Source: Collinsella aerofaciens (lineage in GTDB: Bacteria; Actinomycetota; Coriobacteriia; Coriobacteriales; Coriobacteriaceae). From it: a DNA stretch of 24,087 bases. Below the pieces are notes generated by a model. That model searched no databases, was not told the origin of the DNA, and was given only the letters and a program-made list of their open reading frames with translations. The position numbers were made by a program, and so were the translations under genes. The stretch is taken from positions 15,679 through 39,765 of the forward strand of contig NZ_CAAKNY010000042.1 of NCBI RefSeq assembly GCF_901212495.1, given 5' to 3'. Below, piece by piece: positions 8,081 to 14,878 of the stretch; the stretch's first letter is position 1, and the number at the start of each line of letters is the position of its first letter.

Positions 8081-8341
8081 CTATTGGTTGCGTTTGATGT
8101 GCAGGCCAAGGCACGTCAGTCCTGCTCCCACCGTGGCGACGCCTACCGCAATGAGTTGCCGGGTGTCGCTCGTCTGAGCGAGCGGCTCGCGACGGCTGCC
8201 GCGATTAAGGCCCGAAAGGTCGACGGTCACTTCTGTGGCCGCCTGCGCTTGCTCTTGTTGAGCAAAGGCCATGGCAGGTGCGGACGCCAGGATGCCGACG
8301 ATGGCAGCCAGTGCAATCGCCTTAGGACGTGGCGTGCGCAC
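8081..8341 (-). CDS. Small secreted protein with degenerate sortase signal (LAQTSD)
   Basis: A very small (86 aa) surface protein. With the GTG at 8341 as start it has a clear signal peptide (KAIALAAIVGILASAPAMAFA). Only about 30 mature residues follow before LAQTSD, a hydrophobic helix (LIAVGVATVGAGLTCLGL) and a basic tail HIKRNQ. This is a sortase sorting-signal layout, with Ser replacing the usual Gly of LxxTG. The start is inferred: the frame is open further upstream to 8431, but that would bury the signal peptide and overlap the previous gene by 110 bp. The GTG gives a 20-bp overlap and has only a weak ribosome site, so translational coupling is likely. With almost no mature domain it may be an anchor or spacer for a partner, or a remnant. 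Function is unknown. Confidence 0.6.
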   Translation of the reverse strand: MRTPRPKAIALAAIVGILASAPAMAFAQQEQAQAATEVTVDLSGLNRGSRREPLAQTSDTRQLIAVGVATVGAGLTCLGLHIKRNQ

Positions 8342-8927
8342 CGGGCTCGACCGTCCAGGTGATGCTTGCCACTTGATCTCCCGTACCGGTAGCGCGGTAG
8401 ATGTCACGCGTGACGCGGGCGACGTGGCCACTCACATTGAGCTTGATTTTGTCCGTTCCGTCGGCAATGTCCTTGTATTTCATGTCGAAGCTTGCGTCTT
8501 TGGAAAGATCGAGGCCCGTAGTCTGAGTCGCCGAGCTGGCATCCTTTTCCGCCTTATCGGGGCCAACCTTAAAATCGATGGAGTTCTGGGCCGAGCCCGT
8601 CTTTGCGTCTGCAACGATTGTCCAGTCGTTCTTGGCCGTGACCTTCATGTTGGTGACGTGGATGCCATATGCCGAGAGGTTGTCGATGGTAATCGTCTTG
8701 TCGGAGGGCCCTACAAGCGTTCCGTCGGCTTTGGCGGCAAAGGGGATGACCGTTGGCGCCTTAAACGAAACATTGCTAATGTCGGCCTTCACCGTCACAT
8801 CGGTGGTTCCAGCGCGCACCTCCGCCATGGCCGCCGTTGGCGCGGCGCCCATCGCAAGTGCGAGCGTAAGCCCTGCGCCCACGGCGAGCGCCCTGGCTCC
8901 GCTCAGGTTCATGGGTGTGTTCATCAT
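8322..8927 (-). CDS. Secreted beta-rich surface protein, WxL-like or camelysin-like
   Basis: A 201-aa protein with a classical signal peptide (GARALAVGAGLTLALAMGAA, likely cleaved after AMA). The mature part is rich in Thr, Lys, Asp and alternating beta-type residues. It contains VSFKAPTVIPFAAKADGT near residues 53-70 and ends with ITWTVEPG. This layout, a VP/AP-T-x-x-F strand followed by G-[ST]-x-x-I-x-N, recalls small WxL- or TasA/camelysin-like surface subunits of gut bacteria, but I cannot name a family with confidence. There is no sorting signal of its own; the next gene, which overlaps its end by 20 bp, supplies one. The tandem ATG ATG start has AAAGGAT just upstream. It is the third gene of the cassette. 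Confidence 0.78.
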   Translation of the reverse strand: MMNTPMNLSGARALAVGAGLTLALAMGAAPTAAMAEVRAGTTDVTVKADISNVSFKAPTVIPFAAKADGTLVGPSDKTITIDNLSAYGIHVTNMKVTAKNDWTIVADAKTGSAQNSIDFKVGPDKAEKDASSATQTTGLDLSKDASFDMKYKDIADGTDKIKLNVSGHVARVTRDIYRATGTGDQVASITWTVEPGAHATS

Positions 8928-9011
8928 TGATCCTTTCTGCTCGTCACGGACTGTTTCCGTGATGGTTGTACGAATGGGGGCAGGGTGCTGCCCCTGCGAG
9001 TGCGTCGGCCA

Positions 9012-9521
9012 CTAGCCTTCTGCCTGGGTCACGCGCACTTTGACGCGCGTCGGATTGCCGTGGGTGTCGTAGGTCTTGGCATCGAGTGCCTGAATCTCGA
9101 TATATGCCTCGCCTTCTTGGATATCGCCGGCGGGGCAGGTCGCAACCGTCTTGCCGGCTTCGACCACACCGGACTCATAGATGGTCTCGTCGTTTTGAAT
9201 CACGCGGAAGCGCTGGGGAAACTTGTTGTCTTGGACGTTTTGCACGTTGACGCGCAACTTGCCGCCTTCCTGTAACTGTGCGACCGGCGCGACCGAGATC
9301 GTCATCATGTTGTCGCGGACGACGGCGTCGAGCTCATCCTGGATTTCTTGGCGCGATTTACCCTCTGCCGTCGTGACTGAGGCGCCCGCTTCGGGCACGG
9401 GCTGCGACTGCCAGGCGTATAGCCCTACGGCGATGAGGGCGCAGACGATAGCCAGGCAGACAACGACGAGTTTCTTGCGACGCCCCAGCCCTGCAAGGCG
9501 GGGCGGCTTCTTCGCACTCAT
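9012..9521 (-). CDS. Membrane-anchored extracytoplasmic protein of unknown function
   Basis: A 169-aa protein starting MSAKKPPR, with a basic patch (GRRKK), one membrane helix (about residues 18-36, LVVVCLAIVCALIAVGLYAW) and an outside domain of about 130 residues. The domain begins with SRQEIQDELDAVVRDNMM, then TISVAP and a beta-rich region with RVNVQNV, IYESGVVEAGKTV and IEIQALD. From memory, similar single-helix proteins with a short amphipathic QxELD segment followed by M-x-I-S-x-A occur in gut Firmicutes beside small secreted beta proteins; I have not verified this. The frame is open upstream to 9884, but that part is a shadow of the 98-aa gene. The ATG at 9521 overlaps its stop as ATGA, so the two are translationally coupled. 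It lies 84 bp upstream of the 201-aa gene. Confidence 0.8.
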   Translation of the reverse strand: MSAKKPPRLAGLGRRKKLVVVCLAIVCALIAVGLYAWQSQPVPEAGASVTTAEGKSRQEIQDELDAVVRDNMMTISVAPVAQLQEGGKLRVNVQNVQDNKFPQRFRVIQNDETIYESGVVEAGKTVATCPAGDIQEGEAYIEIQALDAKTYDTHGNPTRVKVRVTQAEG

Positions 9522-9814
9522 GCGGCGTCCTTGGTGGTGTAGATGCGTGCGAACGTGGACGGGTCCGCTCCAAAGAGCATGTGAAGCATCAGGCGGCGCG
9601 AGTAGATGAGCTCGTCGAAGTCGTGAGGGAGCTCGATGTTGTGGGTACGCGCGATGTGGTGGGCGAGCGCCGAGAACGACTCGGGGTCGCAGATAACATC
9701 GGTGGTGACGTGGTAGACCGCCGTATCGGGGAATGCCTCTTCGTCGAAAGGCAGGAGATAGGGATCGTCGTCGACCTCGATGGCGACGCCGTACTGGGGC
9801 CAGTAATATGCCAT
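9518..9814 (-). CDS. Small cytosolic protein of unknown function
   Basis: A 98-aa protein with no signal peptide or membrane helix, rich in aromatic and acidic residues. It starts MAYYWPQYGVAIEVDDDPY. The centre has a DPESFSALAHHIARTH segment, and the C-terminal half (LIYSRRLMLHMLFGADPSTF) looks helical. I do not recognise a family. The short conserved-looking start and the following helical part are compatible with a small regulator or adaptor, but this is a guess. The ATG has GGGAGG six bases upstream. Its TGA overlaps the ATG of the membrane-anchored protein (ATGA), making it the first gene of the five-gene surface cassette. Confidence 0.75.
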   Translation of the reverse strand: MAYYWPQYGVAIEVDDDPYLLPFDEEAFPDTAVYHVTTDVICDPESFSALAHHIARTHNIELPHDFDELIYSRRLMLHMLFGADPSTFARIYTTKDAA

Positions 9815-10160
9815 GGGAACCTCCCTGCTTCTGGGGCCAAAACTTCCATTGGCTTTGGCTGTTGATGCCGACCGTATCAGTCACTACTTGACCAATTCCT
9901 GACCAAATGCTTGACGGATTGACATCTCCGCAGGTAAAAGATGGTAAAAATTACTTCAACTTTTTTCGAGCGACAATTGCGTGGTCGCCGGCGGTAAAGC
10001 GACATGTGTCAAAAGCATCGTCTGCCGAGGAAACATTGCCGCTCGCCGAATTGCACAAACGTAAAAATCGTCAATTATGGAGACGGTTTCGAACACGTCG
10101 ACGAAACGATGCGGTAACATTTCCCTGCAAACACTGTAGTTAGCTAAAGGGGGAGTTCGC
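9815..10160. other. Divergent intergenic region with TGACC repeats
   Basis: This 346-bp gap separates the minus-strand surface cassette from the plus-strand dehydrogenase operon and is more AT-rich than its surroundings. TGACC/TGACG pentamers start at 9889, 9900 and 9912, followed by TGACA at 9920, so the first three are 11-12 bp apart. On the plus strand TTGACA (9919-9924) and TGGTAAAAA (9942-9950) are a possible but badly spaced (20 bp) promoter. On the minus strand TGATACGGT (9879-9871) is a possible extended -10. Small inverted repeats lie in the presumed leader, e.g. GTTTCG at 10086-10091 with CGAAAC at 10102-10107. I recognise no riboswitch, tRNA or gene here. Confidence 0.5.
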
Positions 10161-11762
10161 GTGTCTGCAACTATCAAACCCTTCACCGACGAGTTCGAAG
10201 AGTATGGCCGCGATGAGTCTCGCGCATCGGGCGAGGCCTCGAGCATCTCGTTTCCGACAACGGAGGACGAGGCCCGCGCCATTTTGAAAAAGCTCCATGC
10301 CGAGCGTGTCCCGGTGACGGTTCAGGGCGCCCGGACCGGTCTTGCCGCCGGCGCCGTGCCTCATGGCGGTCACATTCTCAATACTTCCCGCATGAATCGC
10401 TACCTAGGCATTCGCCGCGATGAGCAGGGCCGCTTTTTTTTGCGTGTGGCGCCCGGCGTCGTGCTGTCTGAGCTGCGCAAGCAACTGGGCAAGAAAGTGC
10501 TGCCGACTGCCGGCTGGGACCAGGCATCGCTTGAGGCCTACGAGGAGTTCCAGGAAGCTCCCGAGCAATTCTTTCCTACCGATCCCACCGAGGCATCTGC
10601 CTGCCTGGGTGGTATGGCGGCATGCAACGCTTCCGGCGCCCGTAGCTACGCTTACGGCCCCATGCGTCCTCACGTCACGGGTCTTCATGTCGTGCTGACC
10701 GATGGCGACCTGCTCGAGCTTCACCGTGGCGAGGTTTTTGCACAGGGTCGTCGCCTTTCGCTCGTCACGGTGCAGGGCCGCACGCTCGAGCTCGACCTTC
10801 CCGGCTACACCATGCCAAGGACCAAAAATGCTTCGGGCTATTTCGTTGCTGACGATATGGATGCCATCGATCTGTTTATCGGTGCGTGTGGCACACTCGG
10901 CGTCATCACCGAGCTCGAGATTGCCCTGCAGGCGGCACCTGCGGTCGTTTGGGGCGTGAGCTGCTTCTTTGATAGCGAAGACAAGGCCGTGTCCTTCACC
11001 GATTCTGTGCGTCCCGTCCTGTCCCACGCGGCTGCCATCGAATATTTCGATGCGGGCGCCCTGGATATCCTGCGTCGTCAGCGTGAGCAGTCGACCGCGT
11101 TTGCCTCGCTGCCGGCGCTCGACAAAGACGCCAAGGTCTGTGTCTACGTGGAGCTCGACTGCGATGACGAAGCCCAGGCGACTGAGGAGCTGTATCACTT
11201 GGGGTGGGTGCTAGAGCTTGCGGGCGGCAGCGACGATGCGACATGGGTCGCGCGCACCGAGGTCGATCGCGAGTGTCAGCGATTCTTCCGCCATGCGGTG
11301 CCCGAGAGCGTCAACATGCTCATCGACGAGCGTCGCCGCACGGATCCCACCATCACCAAGCTGGGGTCCGACATGTCGGTGCCCAACGCGCGTCTGGCCG
11401 ATGTCGTTGCGCTCTATCGTCGCACGCTGGCCGAAAGCGGGCTTGAGTCTGCCGCCTGGGGACACATCGGAAACAACCATCTGCATGTAAACATCCTGCC
11501 GCGCGATGCGCAGGATTACCGCTGCGGCGGAGAACTCTTTGCCCAGTGGGCTTCCGAGGTCACGGCCATGGGCGGCGCCGTCTCCGCCGAACACGGCGTC
11601 GGCAAGATCAAGGCGGGCTTCTTGGAGACGATGTACGGTCACGAGGCCATGGTCGAGTCGGCGCGGCTCAAGCTCCAGCTCGATCCTGCCGGGCAGCTGG
11701 GTCGCGGTAACCTGTTTTCGGAGAAGCTCTTGGATGAGCTCGTCCAGAAAGGGGGCGCGTGA
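10161..11762 (+). CDS. FAD-binding oxidoreductase, GlcD/Dld type; likely lactate dehydrogenase subunit of an LDH-Etf complex (LctD-like)
   Basis: A 533-aa flavoprotein of the FAD-linked 2-hydroxyacid dehydrogenase family (GlcD, D-lactate dehydrogenase). The FAD_binding_4 domain occupies the first half, with RTGLAAGAVPHGG near residue 57 and CLGGMAACNASGARS near 150. The FAD-oxidase_C half carries GHIGNNHLHVN near 434 and EHGVGK near 476, the usual substrate/flavin His region. It begins with GTG five bases after a strong AAAGGGGGAG. It is followed without a gap by etfB and ferredoxin-fused etfA, the set used by Acetobacterium-type LDH-Etf (LctBCD). In that enzyme lactate oxidation by NAD+ is driven by simultaneous oxidation of reduced ferredoxin. 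Substrate is inferred; glycolate or another 2-hydroxyacid is possible, as no lactate permease or racemase is present here. Confidence 0.88.
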   Translation: MSATIKPFTDEFEEYGRDESRASGEASSISFPTTEDEARAILKKLHAERVPVTVQGARTGLAAGAVPHGGHILNTSRMNRYLGIRRDEQGRFFLRVAPGVVLSELRKQLGKKVLPTAGWDQASLEAYEEFQEAPEQFFPTDPTEASACLGGMAACNASGARSYAYGPMRPHVTGLHVVLTDGDLLELHRGEVFAQGRRLSLVTVQGRTLELDLPGYTMPRTKNASGYFVADDMDAIDLFIGACGTLGVITELEIALQAAPAVVWGVSCFFDSEDKAVSFTDSVRPVLSHAAAIEYFDAGALDILRRQREQSTAFASLPALDKDAKVCVYVELDCDDEAQATEELYHLGWVLELAGGSDDATWVARTEVDRECQRFFRHAVPESVNMLIDERRRTDPTITKLGSDMSVPNARLADVVALYRRTLAESGLESAAWGHIGNNHLHVNILPRDAQDYRCGGELFAQWASEVTAMGGAVSAEHGVGKIKAGFLETMYGHEAMVESARLKLQLDPAGQLGRGNLFSEKLLDELVQKGGA

Positions 11763-11764
11763 AG

Positions 11765-12580
11765 ATGAGCGATTTCCATATGGTGGTGTGCGTCAAGGCG
11801 GTGCCGGGCAGCACCGAGGTCAAGATGGACCCCAAGACCAATACCATCGTGCGCGATGGCAAGCAGGCGGTCATTAATCCCTTTGACGCGAGCGCTTTGG
11901 AATGCGCGCTGGCGCTGAAGGACGACTTTATCGGCTTTGGCATGGACGTGCGCGTAACGGTGGTGTCGATGGGCATCCCCGCGACTGAATCGCTATTGCG
12001 CGACTGCATCGCCCGAGGTGCTGATGACGCACTGCTGCTAACCGATCGCGCCTTTGCAGGTGCCGATACCCTGGCAACCACCTATGCCCTCAAGTGCGGC
12101 ATCGAGGCGCTCGACGAGGACTTCGACCTGCTCATCTGCGGCAAGATGGCGGTGGACGGCGATACGGCGCAAATCGGGCCCGAGCTTGCCGGTGCCTTCG
12201 AGATTCCCTGTGTGACCGACGTGAGCTGCGTGCAGAGCGCGGGCTTTGCGAACTGTGGTTCACTGGCGCTTGTTCACGGCTGCGATGCCGGTGAAGAGAC
12301 GGTCTATCTTGAGATGCCGTGCGCGATGACGACCGCAAAGGAGATTGGCCAACTGCGCATGCCGAGCATTGCCGGTATTCGTGCGGCCGAGGAGGCGGAC
12401 GTGCGCGTGGTCAGCGCTGCCGACGTGCATGCCGACCCCGCGCGCTGCGGCCTTGCCGGCTCGCCGACGCAGGTCGTGCGATCGTTTGTGCCCGACCGCG
12501 ACCAAACGTGCGAGGCCGTTGGCGGAACGGCGTCCGAGCAGGCGGCAAAACTTGCCAAGATTATCGAGGGGATGGCATAG
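11765..12580 (+). CDS. etfB: Electron transfer flavoprotein beta subunit (EtfB/LctB-like)
   Basis: A 271-aa beta subunit of an electron transfer flavoprotein, cytosolic, paired with the EtfA encoded next. Family marks are VCVKAVPGSTEV at the N-terminus, INPFDASALE near residue 40, and GKMAVDGDTAQIGPELAG near residue 130. The last is the nucleotide-binding motif typical of bifurcating EtfB proteins that bind NAD(H). The frame could start at GTG 11759 (overlapping the lctD-like stop), but the ATG at 11765 lies nine bases after AAAGGGGG and is preferred. Its stop is immediately followed by the ATG of etfA. It would pass electrons between the FAD dehydrogenase, NAD and ferredoxin. Confidence 0.92.
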   Translation: MSDFHMVVCVKAVPGSTEVKMDPKTNTIVRDGKQAVINPFDASALECALALKDDFIGFGMDVRVTVVSMGIPATESLLRDCIARGADDALLLTDRAFAGADTLATTYALKCGIEALDEDFDLLICGKMAVDGDTAQIGPELAGAFEIPCVTDVSCVQSAGFANCGSLALVHGCDAGEETVYLEMPCAMTTAKEIGQLRMPSIAGIRAAEEADVRVVSAADVHADPARCGLAGSPTQVVRSFVPDRDQTCEAVGGTASEQAAKLAKIIEGMA

Positions 12581-13786
12581 ATGAGCGGACTGATTATCGA
12601 TAGCGAAGCCTGTATCGGCTGCGGTCGCTGCGTTCGCGCCTGTGCCTCGGGCGGCATCGTCGTGGAAGGCGATCGGCCCAACCGTTGCGCCCGCGTAACC
12701 GACGGCTGCATCCTATGCGGCGGGTGCGTCGACGCCTGTCCCGTCAGCGCCATCTCGATCGAGCGTGACGAGGCCGCCGTCGCGGCAGACCTTGATGCAT
12801 ATCGAGACATTTGGGTCTTCGTGCAGACCGACGAGCACGATACGGTGACTCCCGTTGCCTATGAGCTCATGGGAAAGGGCCGCGAGCTTGCCGATGCGCG
12901 CGGCTGTCGTTTGGTCGCACTGGTCGGCATGGGCACCGAGGGTTCTCTCGGTGACCTGGAGCATTTGGTTTGCGCCGGTGCAGACGAGGTCCTAGTCTGT
13001 CGCGACGAGCGTCTGCGTCAGAACGATGCGGAGGTCTACGCCCGGCTGATTTGCGATTTGGTGGCAGAGCGCAAGCCCGAGGCCATTTTGTACGGTGCGA
13101 CCGCCTTTGGCCGCGAACTGGCGCCTGGCGTTGCCGTGCGTTTGCAGACGGGCCTTACGGCCGACTGCACCGTACTTTCGATGGATACGGAGACGGGGCT
13201 GCTGCAACAGACGCGTCCGGCGTTTGGCGGCAACCTGATGGCCACCATCGTCTGCCCCAACCATCGTCCCCAGATGGCAACGGTGCGTCCCGGCATCTTT
13301 AAGGCGCCCGACTTTGACTATAGCCGCTCCGGCATGATCGCCCAGATATCACTTGCGGATGATGCTCAGGCTCGTGTCGAGATCTCGATTCCCGCCGAGG
13401 AGTGGGGACAGCAGGCTTCGATCGCCGATGCCGAGCGCCTGGTCGTGGTGGGTCGCGGCATTGGTTCCAAGAAAAACCTGCCGCTGATGCGAAGGCTCGC
13501 CGAGGCCCTGGGAGCCGAGCTTGGCTGCACGCGACCTGTCGTGGAGGCCGGCTGGTTGGAGTATCGCCATCAGATTGGCCAGACGGGCGTATCGGTTTCG
13601 CCCAAGCTTCTCGTGAGTATCGGTGTTTCGGGCGCCATCCAGCATCTTGCCGGCATCGGTGGGGCGGAGTGCATTATCGCCATCAACGAGGACCCGGATG
13701 CCCCCATCTTTGGTGCTGCCCAGTACAAGGTTGTCGGTGATGCCGTCGAGGTCGTCGATGAGCTGCTGGCCCAACTTGAGCGCTAG
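12581..13786 (+). CDS. etfA: Electron transfer flavoprotein alpha subunit with N-terminal two-cluster ferredoxin domain (EtfA/LctC-like)
   Basis: A 401-aa fusion. The first ~62 residues form a bacterial ferredoxin domain with two complete Cx2Cx2Cx3C motifs (CIGCGRCVRAC and CILCGGCVDACP), so two [4Fe-4S] clusters are expected. The ETF alpha N-terminal domain follows (GATAFGRELAPGVAVRLQTG near residue 165). The FAD-binding C-terminal domain (QIGQTGVSVSPKLLVSIGVS, then GAIQHLAG, near 328-360) ends with the INEDPDAPIFGAAQY segment. The ferredoxin-EtfA fusion is characteristic of LDH-Etf and CarE-type bifurcating complexes rather than respiratory ETF. The ATG directly abuts the etfB stop. Its TAG stop is shared, as CTAG, with the stop of the convergent HD gene. 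Confidence 0.93.
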   Translation: MSGLIIDSEACIGCGRCVRACASGGIVVEGDRPNRCARVTDGCILCGGCVDACPVSAISIERDEAAVAADLDAYRDIWVFVQTDEHDTVTPVAYELMGKGRELADARGCRLVALVGMGTEGSLGDLEHLVCAGADEVLVCRDERLRQNDAEVYARLICDLVAERKPEAILYGATAFGRELAPGVAVRLQTGLTADCTVLSMDTETGLLQQTRPAFGGNLMATIVCPNHRPQMATVRPGIFKAPDFDYSRSGMIAQISLADDAQARVEISIPAEEWGQQASIADAERLVVVGRGIGSKKNLPLMRRLAEALGAELGCTRPVVEAGWLEYRHQIGQTGVSVSPKLLVSIGVSGAIQHLAGIGGAECIIAINEDPDAPIFGAAQYKVVGDAVEVVDELLAQLER

Positions 13787-14595
13787 GCGCGCGCCAGCCA
13801 GTCGCGCATCTCGTCCTTTAGGCGCTTCCAGGTCGCTTGCGTGGCGGGGTCGGTAAAGGGCCGCGCAATGCCAAAGGGCGCGTCGAGCAGGCGGTAGATA
13901 TCGCCCTGCGCGCGCGCCAGCGCGCGGCTTGCTGGATAGACGAGCTCAAACATAAAGCAGATGAGACCCACCAGGTAGTCTGCGGGCTCGTCGCGTTCAT
14001 CGCGTGCGACGCAGCGGTGCTCATCAAAGGCGGCAAGTGTCGGCGACGAGAAACGACTGCCGAGAAACGTCTTCTCGTCCACCTTGAGGATGGTGTCGAC
14101 GGTGCTGTCGGCGATGGTGCGCATAATGTCGATCTTGTCACCATCGCGCACGATATCGCAGAAGCTCCGTGTGCGCTCGTCGAGTTGTGCCGGCAGGCGA
14201 AAGTCGCTGTGGTAGGCGATGCTCGCTCGGATGAGCTCGTCGTGCTCGTCGGCCTCGATAAAATCTCGGATGCTTGTTGTTGCGGGCGCGTCGTCGGGGT
14301 TCTCGCCAAAGAGGACCCCGACGCCCAACGCTGCATGGCTCATACTCTCGGCGTCCTTAAAGGTGTCCCAGCGCCGCAGCTGTTCAAAGCGTCCCATATC
14401 GTGTAACAGGCCGCAAAGCCAGGCCAGGTCAATATCCTCTGTCGACCAGCCCTGCTCACGCGCCACGGTATCGCACGCTTCCGCTACGTGATAGGTATGT
14501 TCGATCTTGAGTGCGATGCGCGGATTGGCGGCATCGTAGGCATCGGTATAGCGTTTGAAGGCCGCGGTCGCCCGGCCCCGATCGATAGCTGTCAT
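13783..14595 (-). CDS. HD-domain metal-dependent phosphohydrolase
   Basis: A 270-aa soluble protein of the HD superfamily. The metal ligands are visible: an early His in EHTYHV (33-36), the HD doublet in LLHDMGRF (H65-D66), further His residues in the SHAALG and AYHSD segments, and a late Asp in IVRDGDKIDI near residue 150. HD proteins hydrolyse phosphoester bonds in nucleotides or signalling molecules; the substrate here is unknown. The C-terminal ~100 residues look helical. The ATG follows AGGAAG. The gene converges on etfA with a four-base overlap (CTAG) at the shared stops and lies divergently from kdgT, so it is a single-gene unit. Confidence 0.88.
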   Translation of the reverse strand: MTAIDRGRATAAFKRYTDAYDAANPRIALKIEHTYHVAEACDTVAREQGWSTEDIDLAWLCGLLHDMGRFEQLRRWDTFKDAESMSHAALGVGVLFGENPDDAPATTSIRDFIEADEHDELIRASIAYHSDFRLPAQLDERTRSFCDIVRDGDKIDIMRTIADSTVDTILKVDEKTFLGSRFSSPTLAAFDEHRCVARDERDEPADYLVGLICFMFELVYPASRALARAQGDIYRLLDAPFGIARPFTDPATQATWKRLKDEMRDWLARA

Positions 14596-14802
14596 AATGA
14601 CTTCCTAAAAAGTTGTGTCTTTCGATCCGGTGGCAATTGTAGGCGAACTCGGTGGCTGGCGCACGTACCGGCGGCATCGATCGTCGCAAGCGTCGCTGCT
14701 ATATCCCCCCGTTTCGCGCTCTATAGAGGGGTGGCGCCGCGGACGCCGAATCTCGTTCCATTCGAACTTGTCGAATTTCTCACCGAGGCGGTCTGCTTCT
14801 TC

Positions 14803-14811
14803 TGGTACCAT
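14803..14811 (+). promoter_or_regulatory. Extended -10 element upstream of kdgT
   Basis: TGGTACCAT is an extended -10 (TGn plus TACCAT) 68 bp before the chosen kdgT start, giving a leader of about 60 nt. No good -35 is seen. It is inferred by eye. Confidence 0.35.
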
Positions 14812-14878
14812 GTTCAGACTTTACTGTAGCAAAGTGTGACATGGGCTTTTGTGCCCCGTCAACGGAAATGGGGGTTTC

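Noticed and set aside
8342..8431. Upstream extension of the small sortase-tailed protein
   Set aside because: It would place about 30 non-hydrophobic residues before the signal peptide and overlap the preceding gene by 110 bp.
9522..9884. N-terminal extension of the 169-aa anchored protein
   Set aside because: The Arg/His/Pro-rich translation is the shifted frame of the 98-aa gene. The ATGA overlap and membrane helix fix the start at 9521.
9957..10160. A riboswitch in the leader of the dehydrogenase operon
   Set aside because: Only short, unrelated inverted repeats are visible, and no conserved core of a known riboswitch class was recognised.
10404..11198. A 264-codon minus-strand open frame across the FAD dehydrogenase
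   Set aside because: Shadow of the real gene; composition follows codon bias only.
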